Origin: CALIZF01 sp046292445
GTDB lineage: Bacteria; Pseudomonadota; Alphaproteobacteria; Rhodobacterales; Rhodobacteraceae
Direction: 5' to 3'
Assembly (NCBI GenBank): GCA_046292445.1
Contig: JBKBQT010000001.1
Coordinates: 124,001-188,000, forward strand
Length of the DNA stretch: 64,000 nucleotides
Part shown: positions 17,595 through 26,257 of the stretch, piece after piece
Position numbering within the stretch: the first letter of the stretch is position 1
Layout: the number at the start of each line of letters is the position of its first letter
The notes under the pieces: model-generated
Database searches by the model: none
What the model saw: only the letters and a program-made list of their open reading frames with translations
What the model was told of the DNA's origin: nothing
Program-made: the position numbers and the translations under genes

Positions 17595-19106
17595 TCACAG
17601 GCCGAGCTTGCGCGCCACCAGATCGTTGACCGTCCCCGGATTGGCCTTGCCGCCGGTCGCCTTGAGCACCTGACCCACGAACCATCCCGCCAGCTTGGGG
17701 TTGGCGCGCGCCTTGTCCACCTGCGCCGGGTTGGCGGCGATGATCGCATCCACCGCCGCCTCGATGGCGGCTGTGTCGGTCACCTGTTCCATCCCGCGCG
17801 CGCGAACGATGGCGGCCGGATCGCCCCCTTCGGTATAGACGATCTCGAACAGATCCTTGGCGATCTTGCCCGAGATCGTGCCGGCCGCGATCAGATCGAG
17901 GATCGCGCCGAGCTGCGCCGGCGTCACCGGGCAGTCGGCGATGTCGCGGTCGTCCTTCTTGAGCCGGCCGAACAGGTCGTTGATGACCCAGTTCGCCGCC
18001 TGCTTGCCATCGCGCCCGGCCGCCACTGCCTCGAAATAGACCGCGTTCTCCTTCTCGGCCGTCAGCACCGCGGCGTCATAGTCGGTCAGCCCGTAGTCGG
18101 CCATGTAGCGCGCCTTGCGGGCATCGGGGAGCTCCGGCATCGACGCGGCGATGGCATCGACCCAGGCTTGCTCGATCTCCAGCGGCAGAAGGTCGGGGCA
18201 GGGGAAATAGCGGTAATCGTGCGCCTCTTCCTTGGACCGCAGGGATCGCGTCTCGCCCCGGTCGGGATCGTAGAGGCGGGTTTCCTGCACCACCGCGCCG
18301 CCATCCTCGAGGATCGCGATCTGCCGCCGCGCCTCGTAGTCGATCGCCGCCTGGATGAAGCGGAGCGAGTTCATGTTCTTGATCTCGCAGCGGGTGCCCA
18401 GATGCGAAAAATCCTGCGTCGCCTCGTATTTCTCGTATTGCCCCGGCCGGCACACGCTCACGTTCACATCCGCGCGGAGGTTGCCGTTCTGCATGTTGCC
18501 GTCGCAGGTGCCAAGATAGCGCAGGATCTGCCGCAGCTTGGCGACATAGGCCGCCGCCTCTTCCGGCCCGCGGATGTCGGGGCGGCTGACGATCTCCATC
18601 AGCGCGACGCCCGTGCGGTTGAAATCCACAAAGGACATCGCCGGGTCCATGTCGTGGATCGACTTGCCGGCATCCTGTTCGAGATGGATGCGCTCGATCC
18701 GCACGCGGCGGGCAATGCCGGGGCCCATTTCCACGATCACCTCGCCCGCCCCGACGATGGGGTGATAGAGCTGGCTGATCTGATAGCCCTGCGGCAGGTC
18801 GGGGTAGAAATAGTTCTTGCGGTCGAAGGCCGAGCGCAGGTTGATCGCCGCGCGCAGGCCAAGGCCGGTGCGCACCGCCTGCTCGACGCAGAATTCGTTG
18901 ATGACCGGCAGCATCCCCGGCATCGCGGCATCGACGAAGCTGACATGGGCGTTGGGCTCGGCCCCGACGCCGGTCGAGGCGCCGGAAAAAAGCTTGGCCT
19001 CGCTCGCCACTTGGGCGTGCACCTCCATCCCGATGACGAGTTCCCAGTCGTCCCGCGCCCCGGCGATCACCTTGGGCCTTGGCGGGGTATAGGTGAGGTC
19101 GAGCAT
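17595..19106 (-). CDS. gatB: Asp-tRNA(Asn)/Glu-tRNA(Gln) amidotransferase subunit B
   Basis: 503 residues from the ATG at 19106, which has a strong AGGAGGTG ribosome site. An in-frame extension to 19220 is not needed. GatB, with GatA and GatC, converts mischarged Glu-tRNA(Gln) and Asp-tRNA(Asn) to the correct amides. Diagnostic blocks are ELVIGMEVHAQV near the N-terminus, FFYPDLPQGYQISQ (here KNYFYPDLPQGYQISQ), DFNRTGVALMEIVS, and GTRCEIKNMNSLRF. The C-terminal YqeY-like tail ends KANPGTVNDLVARKLGL, which binds tRNA. GatA and GatC are not in the window. Confidence 0.97.
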   Translation of the reverse strand: MLDLTYTPPRPKVIAGARDDWELVIGMEVHAQVASEAKLFSGASTGVGAEPNAHVSFVDAAMPGMLPVINEFCVEQAVRTGLGLRAAINLRSAFDRKNYFYPDLPQGYQISQLYHPIVGAGEVIVEMGPGIARRVRIERIHLEQDAGKSIHDMDPAMSFVDFNRTGVALMEIVSRPDIRGPEEAAAYVAKLRQILRYLGTCDGNMQNGNLRADVNVSVCRPGQYEKYEATQDFSHLGTRCEIKNMNSLRFIQAAIDYEARRQIAILEDGGAVVQETRLYDPDRGETRSLRSKEEAHDYRYFPCPDLLPLEIEQAWVDAIAASMPELPDARKARYMADYGLTDYDAAVLTAEKENAVYFEAVAAGRDGKQAANWVINDLFGRLKKDDRDIADCPVTPAQLGAILDLIAAGTISGKIAKDLFEIVYTEGGDPAAIVRARGMEQVTDTAAIEAAVDAIIAANPAQVDKARANPKLAGWFVGQVLKATGGKANPGTVNDLVARKLGL

Positions 19107-19309
19107 GGCGGCACCTCCTGCAGCGCGGTCTATGCCCGCACATTCAACGGGATGCAAGACGGCGGCCGGCACGCGGGATTCCGCCGAACCGCGGGCGAGT
19201 CGCGCGCAGACTTCCGCCAATCACGACTCCGCGAGGTTGCTTAACGTGTGATAACGGCGCAACGGTCGCGCGTCGGGTGGGGGCCCGATGCAACACGGCG
19301 ATCGGAACA

Positions 19310-19972
19310 ATGAAGAAAACCCTGCGTTTGCTTGCCATTTCCGCCCTGGCCATGATTCCCGCGGCCTGTGCCGAGGGGCTGGTGAGCCGGGCCGACCGGC
19401 CCGCGATGCGATGGGATCACCGGCCCGAGGCCGCGGTCTGGACGGTCTCGACGATGACGAAGGCGGCCGAACACGATGCTGCGCTTGCCAGCCTCGTGCC
19501 CGAGGATATCGACACCTGGTGCCCCGGCTATCGCAAGGCCGGCATCGACGACCGCCGCGCCTTCTGGGTCGGCATCCTGTCGGCGCTCGCCAAGCACGAA
19601 AGCACCTGGAACCCCAGGGCATCGGGCGGCGGCGGCCTGTGGATCGGGCTGACGCAGATCGACCCGCGGTCCGCCCGCTGGTTCGGATGCGAGGCGACGA
19701 CGGCAGCGCAGCTCAAGGACGGTGCCGCAAACCTCGCCTGCGCGCTCAAGATCGCCTCGGTGCAGGTGCCCAAGGACAACATGGTGGCCGGCGACGGCCG
19801 GCGCGGCCTCGGGCGCGACTGGGCGCCGTTCCGCTCGGCAGCCAAGCGGGCCGAGATGGCGGCCTGGACGCGCAGCCAGGATTACTGCCAGCCCGTCAGG
19901 CCCCAGCCCGTCAGGCCGGTGACGCTTTCCGTCGCATCCATGACGGCCTTCTTGTCGCCTGCACAAGACTGA
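19310..19972 (+). CDS. Lysozyme-like (SLT domain) transglycosylase lipoprotein
   Basis: 220 residues from the ATG at 19310. The N-terminus MKKTLRLLAISALAMIPAAC looks like a lipoprotein signal, with the Cys at 20. The mature part has ILSALAKHESTWNPRASGG, with the catalytic Glu in HEST, and GLWIGLTQIDP. This is the E-S and GLxQI pattern of lytic transglycosylases and related murein hydrolases. It would act on peptidoglycan from the periplasmic side. A 15-bp tandem duplication near the 3' end encodes QPVRP twice, and the last 62 bases overlap the convergent acyltransferase gene. Confidence 0.82.
   Translation: MKKTLRLLAISALAMIPAACAEGLVSRADRPAMRWDHRPEAAVWTVSTMTKAAEHDAALASLVPEDIDTWCPGYRKAGIDDRRAFWVGILSALAKHESTWNPRASGGGGLWIGLTQIDPRSARWFGCEATTAAQLKDGAANLACALKIASVQVPKDNMVAGDGRRGLGRDWAPFRSAAKRAEMAAWTRSQDYCQPVRPQPVRPVTLSVASMTAFLSPAQD
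19888..19917. repeat. 15-bp perfect tandem duplication in a convergent gene overlap
   Basis: CCAGCCCGTCAGGCC occurs twice head to tail (19888-19902 and 19903-19917). On the plus strand it encodes QPVRP twice near the end of the lysozyme-like lipoprotein. On the minus strand each copy contains a TGA in the same frame, so the acyltransferase has two successive in-frame stops 15 bases apart (19913 and 19898). Confidence 0.9.
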
Positions 19973-20801
19973 CCGCCGGCGCGCAGGCGCCGCCGAGCGC
20001 GAGCGTCTCGCGCCGCAAGAGCGCGATCCCGTCCTCCGACCGCGACGGCAGGCGCGCCGTCGGAATCGGCCGGCCGATGGTGACGCGGAACGGCTGCGTG
20101 CTCTTGTTGAGCGTCTCGTGGAACAGCGTGATGTCGCGCAAGGTCGGGTGGATCAGGTCGAACAGGTAGAACAGCGCCGAATTGCGCGCGCGGATGTTTA
20201 CCGGGATCACCGGCAGGTCGTATTTGCGCGCCAGCATCGCCGCCGAGGCCATCCATGGCCGTTCCTCGAGCCGCAGGCCGATGCGCCGCGCCAGCCGGCC
20301 GGAGGGAAAGATCACCCCGATCCGCCCGGCCTCGATCGCCGCCCGCGTCGCCTCCATCGTCGCGCGTGTCTTGCCCAGCGTGCGCTTTTCGGGCCGCCAT
20401 TCGACGGGCACGATCACGTCGCCCAGTTGCGGCAACACGCGCAGGATATCGCGGTTGGCATAGACCCAGAGGTCGGGCCGCAAGCCTCCTAACAGGTGCC
20501 ACAGCACGATCCCGTCGGCGATCCCGGTCGGATGGTTGGCCACGATCAGCGCCGGCCCCTCGCGCGGCACATGCTCCAGCCCCGCCGCCTCGACATCGCG
20601 CGCGATCAGGCCCGCGACCGTATCGAGGATGCGCAGCGGCGGCTCGTCCCGCAACGCCTCGGCCAGCGCGACGGTGCGCGGATAGCCGAGAATCCGCATC
20701 AGCGCCGACAGCGCGAGACGATGCTGCGGCTTGCCCGAGAACAGCCAGGGCGCGCGTTCGGCGATCAGCGGGTCGAGTCGGTCTCGCATTCCCCCATCCA
20801 T
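19911..20801 (-). CDS. Lysophospholipid acyltransferase family protein (PlsC-like)
   Basis: 296 residues from the ATG at 20801 (an ATG at 20789 would also fit). The PlsC-like domain has block I LIVANHPTGIADGIVL, block III GVIFPSGRLARR in place of FPEGTRS, and block IV DLPVIPVNI. Five residues separate His and Asp in block I, rather than the four of the classical HX4D motif. Family members transfer acyl chains to lysophosphatidate or, in related branches, to ornithine or glycine lipids. The exact acceptor is uncertain. It lies about 66 bases behind the SDR gene and may share its transcript. Confidence 0.86.
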   Translation of the reverse strand: MDGGMRDRLDPLIAERAPWLFSGKPQHRLALSALMRILGYPRTVALAEALRDEPPLRILDTVAGLIARDVEAAGLEHVPREGPALIVANHPTGIADGIVLWHLLGGLRPDLWVYANRDILRVLPQLGDVIVPVEWRPEKRTLGKTRATMEATRAAIEAGRIGVIFPSGRLARRIGLRLEERPWMASAAMLARKYDLPVIPVNIRARNSALFYLFDLIHPTLRDITLFHETLNKSTQPFRVTIGRPIPTARLPSRSEDGIALLRRETLALGGACAPAVSLVQATRRPSWMRRKASPA

Positions 20802-20866
20802 CACGAGGCGATGACGCCACCGTGACAGACGCCATCGTGCCGTGCCCGACCGGCGGCCAACCGCCG

Positions 20867-21610
20867 TCAACGGCCCCCGGTCAGGTCCAGCGTGGTGCCG
20901 GTGACATAGCGCGCATCCTCGATCAGCCAGCGGATCGCCTCGGCCACCTCGGCCGCCGTGCCCGCGCGGCCCATCGGCACCATCGGCGCAATGCGCGCCG
21001 CGCGGTCGGGGATGCCGCCCTTGGCATGGATGCCGGTGTCGATCACGCCGGGGCGCAGCGACACGACCCGCACGCCCGCGCCCGCGACCTCGTCCGACAG
21101 ACCCTTGGCCAGCGTGTCGAGCGCGGCCTTGGACGCCGCGTAATCCACATACTGCCCGCCCGATCCCAGCCGCGCGGCGGCCGACGACACCAGCACCACC
21201 GCGCCGCCCAGACCGCCCGAATCGCGCGCCATCCGCCGCACCGCCTGCCCCGCGCAGAGAAAGGCCGATACCGTGTTGACCATGAACATCCGCGTGAGCC
21301 GCGCCGGCGTCATCTCGGCCACCGTCGCTGCGACATCCACGATCCCGGCACTGGCCACCAGCGCGTCGAGCCGCCCGAACGCGCCGTCGAGCGCCGCGAA
21401 GAGCGGCGCCACGGTTTCGGGATCGGCAAGGTCGGCCGCGATCGGCACCGCCCGCGCGCCGAGCGCCGCGCAATCGGCCGCCACCGCCTCGGCCCCCGCC
21501 CGGTTGGCGCCGTAGTGCAGCGCCAGATCCCAGCCCCGCCCGGCCAGCACCCGCGCGGTTTCCGCACCGATCCCCGACGATGCGCCGGTAACGAGGGCGA
21601 CGCGCCTCAT
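20867..21610 (-). CDS. SDR family oxidoreductase (ketoreductase type)
   Basis: 247 residues, typical for a classical short-chain dehydrogenase/reductase. VALVTGASSGIGAETARVLA is the NAD(P)-binding motif at residues 4-23. VLVSSAAAR holds the catalytic Ser, and YVDYAASKAALD holds the YxxxK pair. RVVSLRPGVIDTGI is the usual PG region, and the C-terminal DLTGGR is common in sugar or 3-ketoacyl reductases. It would reduce a carbonyl group in the cytoplasm. The gene overlaps the end of pepN by 4 bases (ATGA), so it is coupled to it. The substrate is unknown. Confidence 0.92.
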   Translation of the reverse strand: MRRVALVTGASSGIGAETARVLAGRGWDLALHYGANRAGAEAVAADCAALGARAVPIAADLADPETVAPLFAALDGAFGRLDALVASAGIVDVAATVAEMTPARLTRMFMVNTVSAFLCAGQAVRRMARDSGGLGGAVVLVSSAAARLGSGGQYVDYAASKAALDTLAKGLSDEVAGAGVRVVSLRPGVIDTGIHAKGGIPDRAARIAPMVPMGRAGTAAEVAEAIRWLIEDARYVTGTTLDLTGGR

Positions 21611-24159
21611 CCCAGCATCCGCCCGGCCATCTCGCCCAGATCGCGCGACAGCCCCGGCGCGGCCATGATCCGCTCCAGCGCCGCGCGCATCTGCGCCTTC
21701 CGGTCGGCGTCATAGCGGCCGAGCGTGTCGAAGGCGGTGGACATGCGCGCCGCCGTCTGCGGGTTGACCGGATCGAGCCGGATCAGCCAGTCCGCGACGA
21801 ACCGGTATCCCTCGCCGCTGCCATGGTGGAAACCGGCGTGGTTGCCGCTGAACGCCCCGATCACGGCGCGGAAGCGGTTGGGGTTCTTCCAGTCGAAGGC
21901 GGGATGGCGGGTCAGCCGCTCCGCCACGCCCACCGCCCGGTCGGGGTCCGCATGCGCGATCTGCAGCGCGAACCACTTGTCCATCACCAGCCGGTCATGG
22001 CCCCATTGCCGCTCGAACGCCTCCACCGCGTCATGGCCCGCCCCCGCCTCGATCAGACAGGCCAGCGCGCCGGTCTGGTCGGTCATGTTGTCGGCGGCGG
22101 CAAAGGCCCGCGCCGCCCGCGCACCCCCGTCGATCCGCGACATCAGGCCCAGGATCGCCAGCCGCAGCGCCCGCGCCCCCGCCGCCCGCGGCTCGGGGCT
22201 GTAGGGGCCGGGCACGGCGAGCGCGTCGTAGACGCCCGGCAGATGCGGCGCGAGATGCGCCGCAAGCCGCTCGCCCAGCCGCCGCCGCGCCGCATGGATC
22301 GCCGCCGGGTCGGGCGTGATCCCGGCATCGTGCAGCGTCTGTGCCATGTCATCCTCGCCCGGAAGGCGCAGGCACAGCGCGCGGAACGCCGGATCGAGCG
22401 TCTCGTCCCTGAGCAGCCGCTCGAGCGCGCCGAGCCAGTCCGGCCCCGGCGCCGCGCGGTCGGTGATCATCCGCGCCAGCACCTGCTTGGCCAGCGCCCG
22501 CCCCGCCTCCCAGCGGTTGAACGTGTCGGTGTCATGCGCCAGCAGGAACGCCCGTTCGCCGTCCGTCCGGTCGTGTTCAACGATCACGGGGGCGGAAAAC
22601 CCGCGCAGGATCGACGGGATCGGGCGGGCGGCCAGACCGTCGAAGGTGAACGACTGCCGCGCCTCGGTCAGCTCGAGGATCGTCGTCGGCACCACCTCGT
22701 CGCCGCTCGGGTCCAGAAGGCCGACGGCGACGGGGATGTGCAGCGGCAGCTTCTCCGGCTGGCCCGGCGTCGGCGGCGTGTGCTGCTCCAGCGTCAGGGT
22801 ATAGCGCCCGCCCTCGAACGCCTCGCCGACCGTCACCCGCGGCGTGCCGGCCTGCGCATACCAGCGCGCGAACTGCGTCAGATCGCGCCCGGTGGCATCC
22901 TCGAACACGGCGATCCAGTCCTCGATCGTGCAGGCCTGCCCGTCGTGGCGGTCGAAATAAAGCGTCAGCGCCCGGTCGTAGGCCTCGGCCCCGACGAGGC
23001 GGCGCAGCATCCCGATCAGCTCCGCCCCCTTTTCGTAGACAGTGGCGGTGTAGAAGTTGTTGATCTCGACAAAACTCTCGGGTCGCACCGGATGCGCCAG
23101 CGGCCCGCCATCCTCGCGGAACTGCCGCGCCCGCAGCATCAGGACATCCTCGATCCGCTTGACCGCATGGCTGCGCAGATCGCCGGTGAACTGCTGGTCG
23201 CGAAAGACCGTCAGCCCCTCCTTGAGGCAGAGCTGGAACCAGTCGCGACAGGTGATGCGGTTCCCGGTCCAGTTGTGGAAATACTCATGCGCCACGATCG
23301 CCTCGATCCGCGCGAAATCGTCGTCGGTGGCGGTCGCGGGGCTGGCCAGGACATAACGCGCGTTGAAGATGTTGAGCCCCTTGTTCTCCATCGCGCCCAT
23401 GTTGAAATCATCGACCGCGACGATGTTGAACACGTCGAGGTCGTATTCGCGGCCATAGACATCCTCGTCCCAGCGCATCGACCGCTTGAGGCTCTCCATC
23501 GCCCAGCCGCAGCGCCCCTCGTCGCCCGGCCGCACCCAGATCGCGAGATCGACCGGCCGGCCCGAGCGCGTCACGAAGCGGTCGCGCACTGCCACGAGGT
23601 CGCCGGCCACGAGCGCAAAAAGGTATGAGGGCTTGGGCCAGGGGTCGTCCCATTCCGCCCAGCCGGGGCCGCTCGCGACAGGGTTTCCGTTCGACAGCAG
23701 CACCGGCAGGTCGCCCTCGATCCGCACCCGGAACGGCGCCATCACATCGGGCCGGTCGGGATAGAAGGTGATCTTGCGAAACCCCTCCGCCTCGCATTGC
23801 GTGCAATACATCCCGTTCGAGATGTAGAGACCCTCGAGCGCCGTATTCCCCTCGGGTGCGATCTCGACCGCGGACTCGAGCACGAAGGCGCCGCCGGGCA
23901 GAAGCGCGGCGGGTATCGTGAGCCCGGTCGCATCCGGCACAAGGTCCAGCGCCCGCCCGTCTACCGCCAGCCGGATCAGCCGGAGCCCCTCGCCGTCAAG
24001 CCTGAGGTCCGCCCCAGGCCGAAGCGGGGCGAACTCGATCCGCGCATCGACGCGCGTGGCTTGCCGCGCCAGGCGGAACGACAGCGAGACCGCCTTCACG
24101 GCAAAGGGGTAGGGGGCGTAGTGGGCCAGGAATACGGGTGCGGGCGCGCCATCGTGCAT
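21607..24159 (-). CDS. pepN: Aminopeptidase N (M1 family)
   Basis: 850 residues from the ATG at 24159, preceded by a good GGAGGAA ribosome site. A longer frame to 24309 runs through the intergenic inverted repeat and is unlikely. The zinc peptidase core is complete: exopeptidase motif NMGAMENKGLN, zinc motif HEYFHNWTGNR with the downstream metal Glu in CLKEGLTVFRD, and a catalytic Tyr region later. A large alpha-helical C-terminal domain completes the four-domain bacterial PepN. It removes N-terminal residues from cytoplasmic peptides. Its stop overlaps the SDR start. Confidence 0.97.
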   Translation of the reverse strand: MHDGAPAPVFLAHYAPYPFAVKAVSLSFRLARQATRVDARIEFAPLRPGADLRLDGEGLRLIRLAVDGRALDLVPDATGLTIPAALLPGGAFVLESAVEIAPEGNTALEGLYISNGMYCTQCEAEGFRKITFYPDRPDVMAPFRVRIEGDLPVLLSNGNPVASGPGWAEWDDPWPKPSYLFALVAGDLVAVRDRFVTRSGRPVDLAIWVRPGDEGRCGWAMESLKRSMRWDEDVYGREYDLDVFNIVAVDDFNMGAMENKGLNIFNARYVLASPATATDDDFARIEAIVAHEYFHNWTGNRITCRDWFQLCLKEGLTVFRDQQFTGDLRSHAVKRIEDVLMLRARQFREDGGPLAHPVRPESFVEINNFYTATVYEKGAELIGMLRRLVGAEAYDRALTLYFDRHDGQACTIEDWIAVFEDATGRDLTQFARWYAQAGTPRVTVGEAFEGGRYTLTLEQHTPPTPGQPEKLPLHIPVAVGLLDPSGDEVVPTTILELTEARQSFTFDGLAARPIPSILRGFSAPVIVEHDRTDGERAFLLAHDTDTFNRWEAGRALAKQVLARMITDRAAPGPDWLGALERLLRDETLDPAFRALCLRLPGEDDMAQTLHDAGITPDPAAIHAARRRLGERLAAHLAPHLPGVYDALAVPGPYSPEPRAAGARALRLAILGLMSRIDGGARAARAFAAADNMTDQTGALACLIEAGAGHDAVEAFERQWGHDRLVMDKWFALQIAHADPDRAVGVAERLTRHPAFDWKNPNRFRAVIGAFSGNHAGFHHGSGEGYRFVADWLIRLDPVNPQTAARMSTAFDTLGRYDADRKAQMRAALERIMAAPGLSRDLGEMAGRMLG

Positions 24160-24245
24160 CGGGTTCCTCCGGATCTGGCACAGGTTTACGCCGGTGGCCG
24201 CCTGCCGCAAGGGGACCCGGACGCTGCGCGGGCTGTGCCGTCGTG

Positions 24246-24331
24246 TGAGTATTTGTGGAACGATGAAGTGTGCAGGCGCACCGACGATTCCTTGTCCCGC
24301 CCTTTTCACTTCATCGTTCCAAAAATACTCA
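24246..24331. repeat. 25-bp inverted repeat made of two copies of the dispersed motif
   Basis: Left arm 24246-24270 reads TGAGTATTT, GT, GGAACGATGAAG, TG. Right arm 24307-24331 is its reverse complement with a single mismatch. The loop is 36 bases. Each arm is a copy of the motif also seen at 7636 and 32787. The element sits in the 248-base gap between the divergent pepN and photolyase genes. It may be a stem-loop in RNA, a terminator-like or processing element, or a mobile repeat in two copies. Confidence 0.85.
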
Positions 24332-24372
24332 AAGCGGCAGGGCCATCCCGTCCCGTCCGGTCAACGCACCGC

Positions 24373-24400
24373 TTTACGCCGCGCCGCGCTGTGCTAGATA
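24373..24400 (+). promoter_or_regulatory. Candidate sigma70-type promoter of the photolyase gene (leaderless)
   Basis: TTTACG (24373-24378), a 16-base spacer and TAGATA (24395-24400). Seven bases separate this -10 box from the ATG at 24408, so transcription would begin at or very near the start codon. No purine-rich ribosome site lies upstream of the ATG (the bases are TTGTTCC), which fits a leaderless mRNA. Confidence 0.4.
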
Positions 24401-24407
24401 TTGTTCC

Positions 24408-25931
24408 ATGAATGTTCTTGTCTGGTTCAAGCGCGACCTGCGCAGCGAGGATAACCCGGCGCTGGCCCGGGCGGGGGCGCTCGGGCGGGTTCTGCCGCTC
24501 TTCATCGTCGAGCCGGACTACTGGCGGCTATCCGATACGTCGGCGCGGCAGTGGGCCTTTACGGCCGAGTGTCTCGCCGACCTGCGTGCCGATCTCGCCC
24601 GGCTCGGCGCGCCGCTGGTGGTGCGCTGCGGGGAGGCGGTCGAAGTGCTGGACACGCTGGTCCGGGCCCATCGGGTCGCGCGGATCGTCAGCCACGAGGA
24701 AACCGGCAATCTCTGGACCTATGCCCGCGACAGGCGGGTGGCCGCCTGGGCGCGGTCGGCGGGGGTGGTCTGGGAAGAGCTGGCGCAGTCGGGTGTGGTG
24801 CGGCGGCTTGCGGGGCGCGACGGTTGGGCAGCGCGGCGCGATGCCTTCATGGCGCAGGCGCAGATCGCCGCACCAGAGGCGCTCGATGCCGTGCCGGGGG
24901 TGGAGCCGGGGCCGATCCCGAGCGCGCGCGTGCTGCGGCTGGCCGAGGATCGCTGCCCGCATCGGCAGGCCGGGGGGCGGGGGGCGGCGCTGACGCTGCT
25001 CGGTTCGTTCCTGGCGCAGCGGGGCGAGCCCTACCGGGCGGCCATGTCCTCCCCCCTCACGGCCGAGCGCGCCTGTTCGCGGCTCTCGCCGCATCTGGCG
25101 CTCGGCACGCTCTCGGGGCGCGAGGTGGTACAGGCGGCGGCGGCGCGGGCGGGCGAGCGGCCGGGGGGCAAGTGGGGCGGCGCGATGGCGTCGTTCCAGG
25201 CGCGGCTCGCCTGGCGCGACCATTTCATGCAGAAGCTCGAGGACGAGCCCGCGATCGAGACGCGCTGCCTGCATCCGGCGACCGAGGGGCTTCGGCCCCG
25301 CGCGCCGGATGCGGTGCGTCTGGCAGCCTGGGCGGCCGGCGAGACGGGGATGCCCTTTGTCGATGCCTGCATGCGCTATCTGGCCGCGACGGGCTGGATC
25401 AACTTTCGCATGCGGGCGATGCTGGTGTCGGTCGCGTCCTATCACCTCTGGCTCGACTGGCGGGCGACGGGACCGGTGCTGGCGCGGCTCTTTACCGATT
25501 ACGAGCCGGGCATCCACTGGCCGCAGGTGCAGATGCAGTCGGGGACGACCGGGATCAACACGATCCGCCTGTACAACCCAGTCAAGCAGGGTCTGGATCA
25601 GGACCCGTCAGGGGTGTTCATCCGGCGCTGGCTGCCCGAGCTGGCGCCGGTGCCCGATGCCTTCCTGCACGAGCCCTGGCGCTGGCCGGGTGCGGCGGGG
25701 TTCCTTGGCCGGCGTTACCCTGAGCCGGTGGTGGACCTCGCCGCTGCCGCCCGGGCGGCCAAGGCGGCCGTGTTCGCCGCGCGGAGCGCCGCCGGTTTCC
25801 GCGAGGCTGCGGCGCGGGTGGCTGATCGCCACGCCAGCCGCAAGGACGCCGCGGGCCGCTTTGTCAACGATCGCGAGCCGCGCCGCCGGCCGCGCAAGCC
25901 CGTCGAGGGGCAGATGACGCTGGACCTGTAA
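24408..25931 (+). CDS. Divergent photolyase/cryptochrome family protein
   Basis: 507 residues from the ATG at 24408. The N-terminal Rossmann domain opens MNVLVWFKRDLRSEDNPAL, as in photolyases. The C-terminal FAD domain has GMPFVDACMRYLAATGWINF and then YEPGIHWPQVQMQSG and INTIRLYNPVKQG. The last part differs from class I photolyases, where a WDPxSNxxGWQWxxG block carries the flavin-facing Asn; here a His/Ile lies in that place. A DUF2256 protein is encoded two bases downstream, an association often seen with this photolyase group. It probably repairs DNA with light or senses light. Which of these cannot be decided here. Confidence 0.88.
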   Translation: MNVLVWFKRDLRSEDNPALARAGALGRVLPLFIVEPDYWRLSDTSARQWAFTAECLADLRADLARLGAPLVVRCGEAVEVLDTLVRAHRVARIVSHEETGNLWTYARDRRVAAWARSAGVVWEELAQSGVVRRLAGRDGWAARRDAFMAQAQIAAPEALDAVPGVEPGPIPSARVLRLAEDRCPHRQAGGRGAALTLLGSFLAQRGEPYRAAMSSPLTAERACSRLSPHLALGTLSGREVVQAAAARAGERPGGKWGGAMASFQARLAWRDHFMQKLEDEPAIETRCLHPATEGLRPRAPDAVRLAAWAAGETGMPFVDACMRYLAATGWINFRMRAMLVSVASYHLWLDWRATGPVLARLFTDYEPGIHWPQVQMQSGTTGINTIRLYNPVKQGLDQDPSGVFIRRWLPELAPVPDAFLHEPWRWPGAAGFLGRRYPEPVVDLAAAARAAKAAVFAARSAAGFREAAARVADRHASRKDAAGRFVNDREPRRRPRKPVEGQMTLDL

Positions 25932-25933
25932 CC

Positions 25934-26104
25934 ATGGCGAAGATGCGCAAGAAGGCCGACCTGCCGACCAAGATCTGCGCGACATGCGGGTTGCCCTTTG
26001 CCTGGCGCAGGAAATGGGAAAAGGACTGGGACGCTGTGCGCTATTGTTCGGACCGTTGCCGGGCCGCAAAAGGGGCCGCGAAGGGCAGGCCGCAAAAGGC
26101 CTGA
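25934..26104 (+). CDS. DUF2256 domain-containing mini-protein
   Basis: 56 residues, starting two bases after the photolyase stop. The sequence has KICATCGLPFAWRRKWEKDW followed by VRYCSDRCR. This is the complete DUF2256 pattern: two CxxC-like pairs that probably bind one zinc, flanked by basic residues. The family is usually found beside or fused to photolyase/cryptochrome-like genes, and the arrangement here fits. The role is unknown. It may bind nucleic acid or assist the flavoprotein. Confidence 0.9.
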   Translation: MAKMRKKADLPTKICATCGLPFAWRRKWEKDWDAVRYCSDRCRAAKGAAKGRPQKA

Positions 26105-26257
26105 CCCCGGCGCTCGCCTTGCGATGCGTCGGTGTCGGCACCGTGATGCCGTTTCGGCAGGCATCTGCCGAAACGGACGCCCGGTTGTGCAGCCTTGCCC
26201 CTTCCGGCATCGGGGACCGCGCCCTATGCTCATGGGATTGCGGCAGAAGGAGTAATC

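Noticed and set aside
19241..19255. TTAA-N7-TAAC, resembling a CtrA box, upstream of the lysozyme-like gene.
   Set aside because: Only one half-site matches exactly and a single imperfect site is expected by chance.
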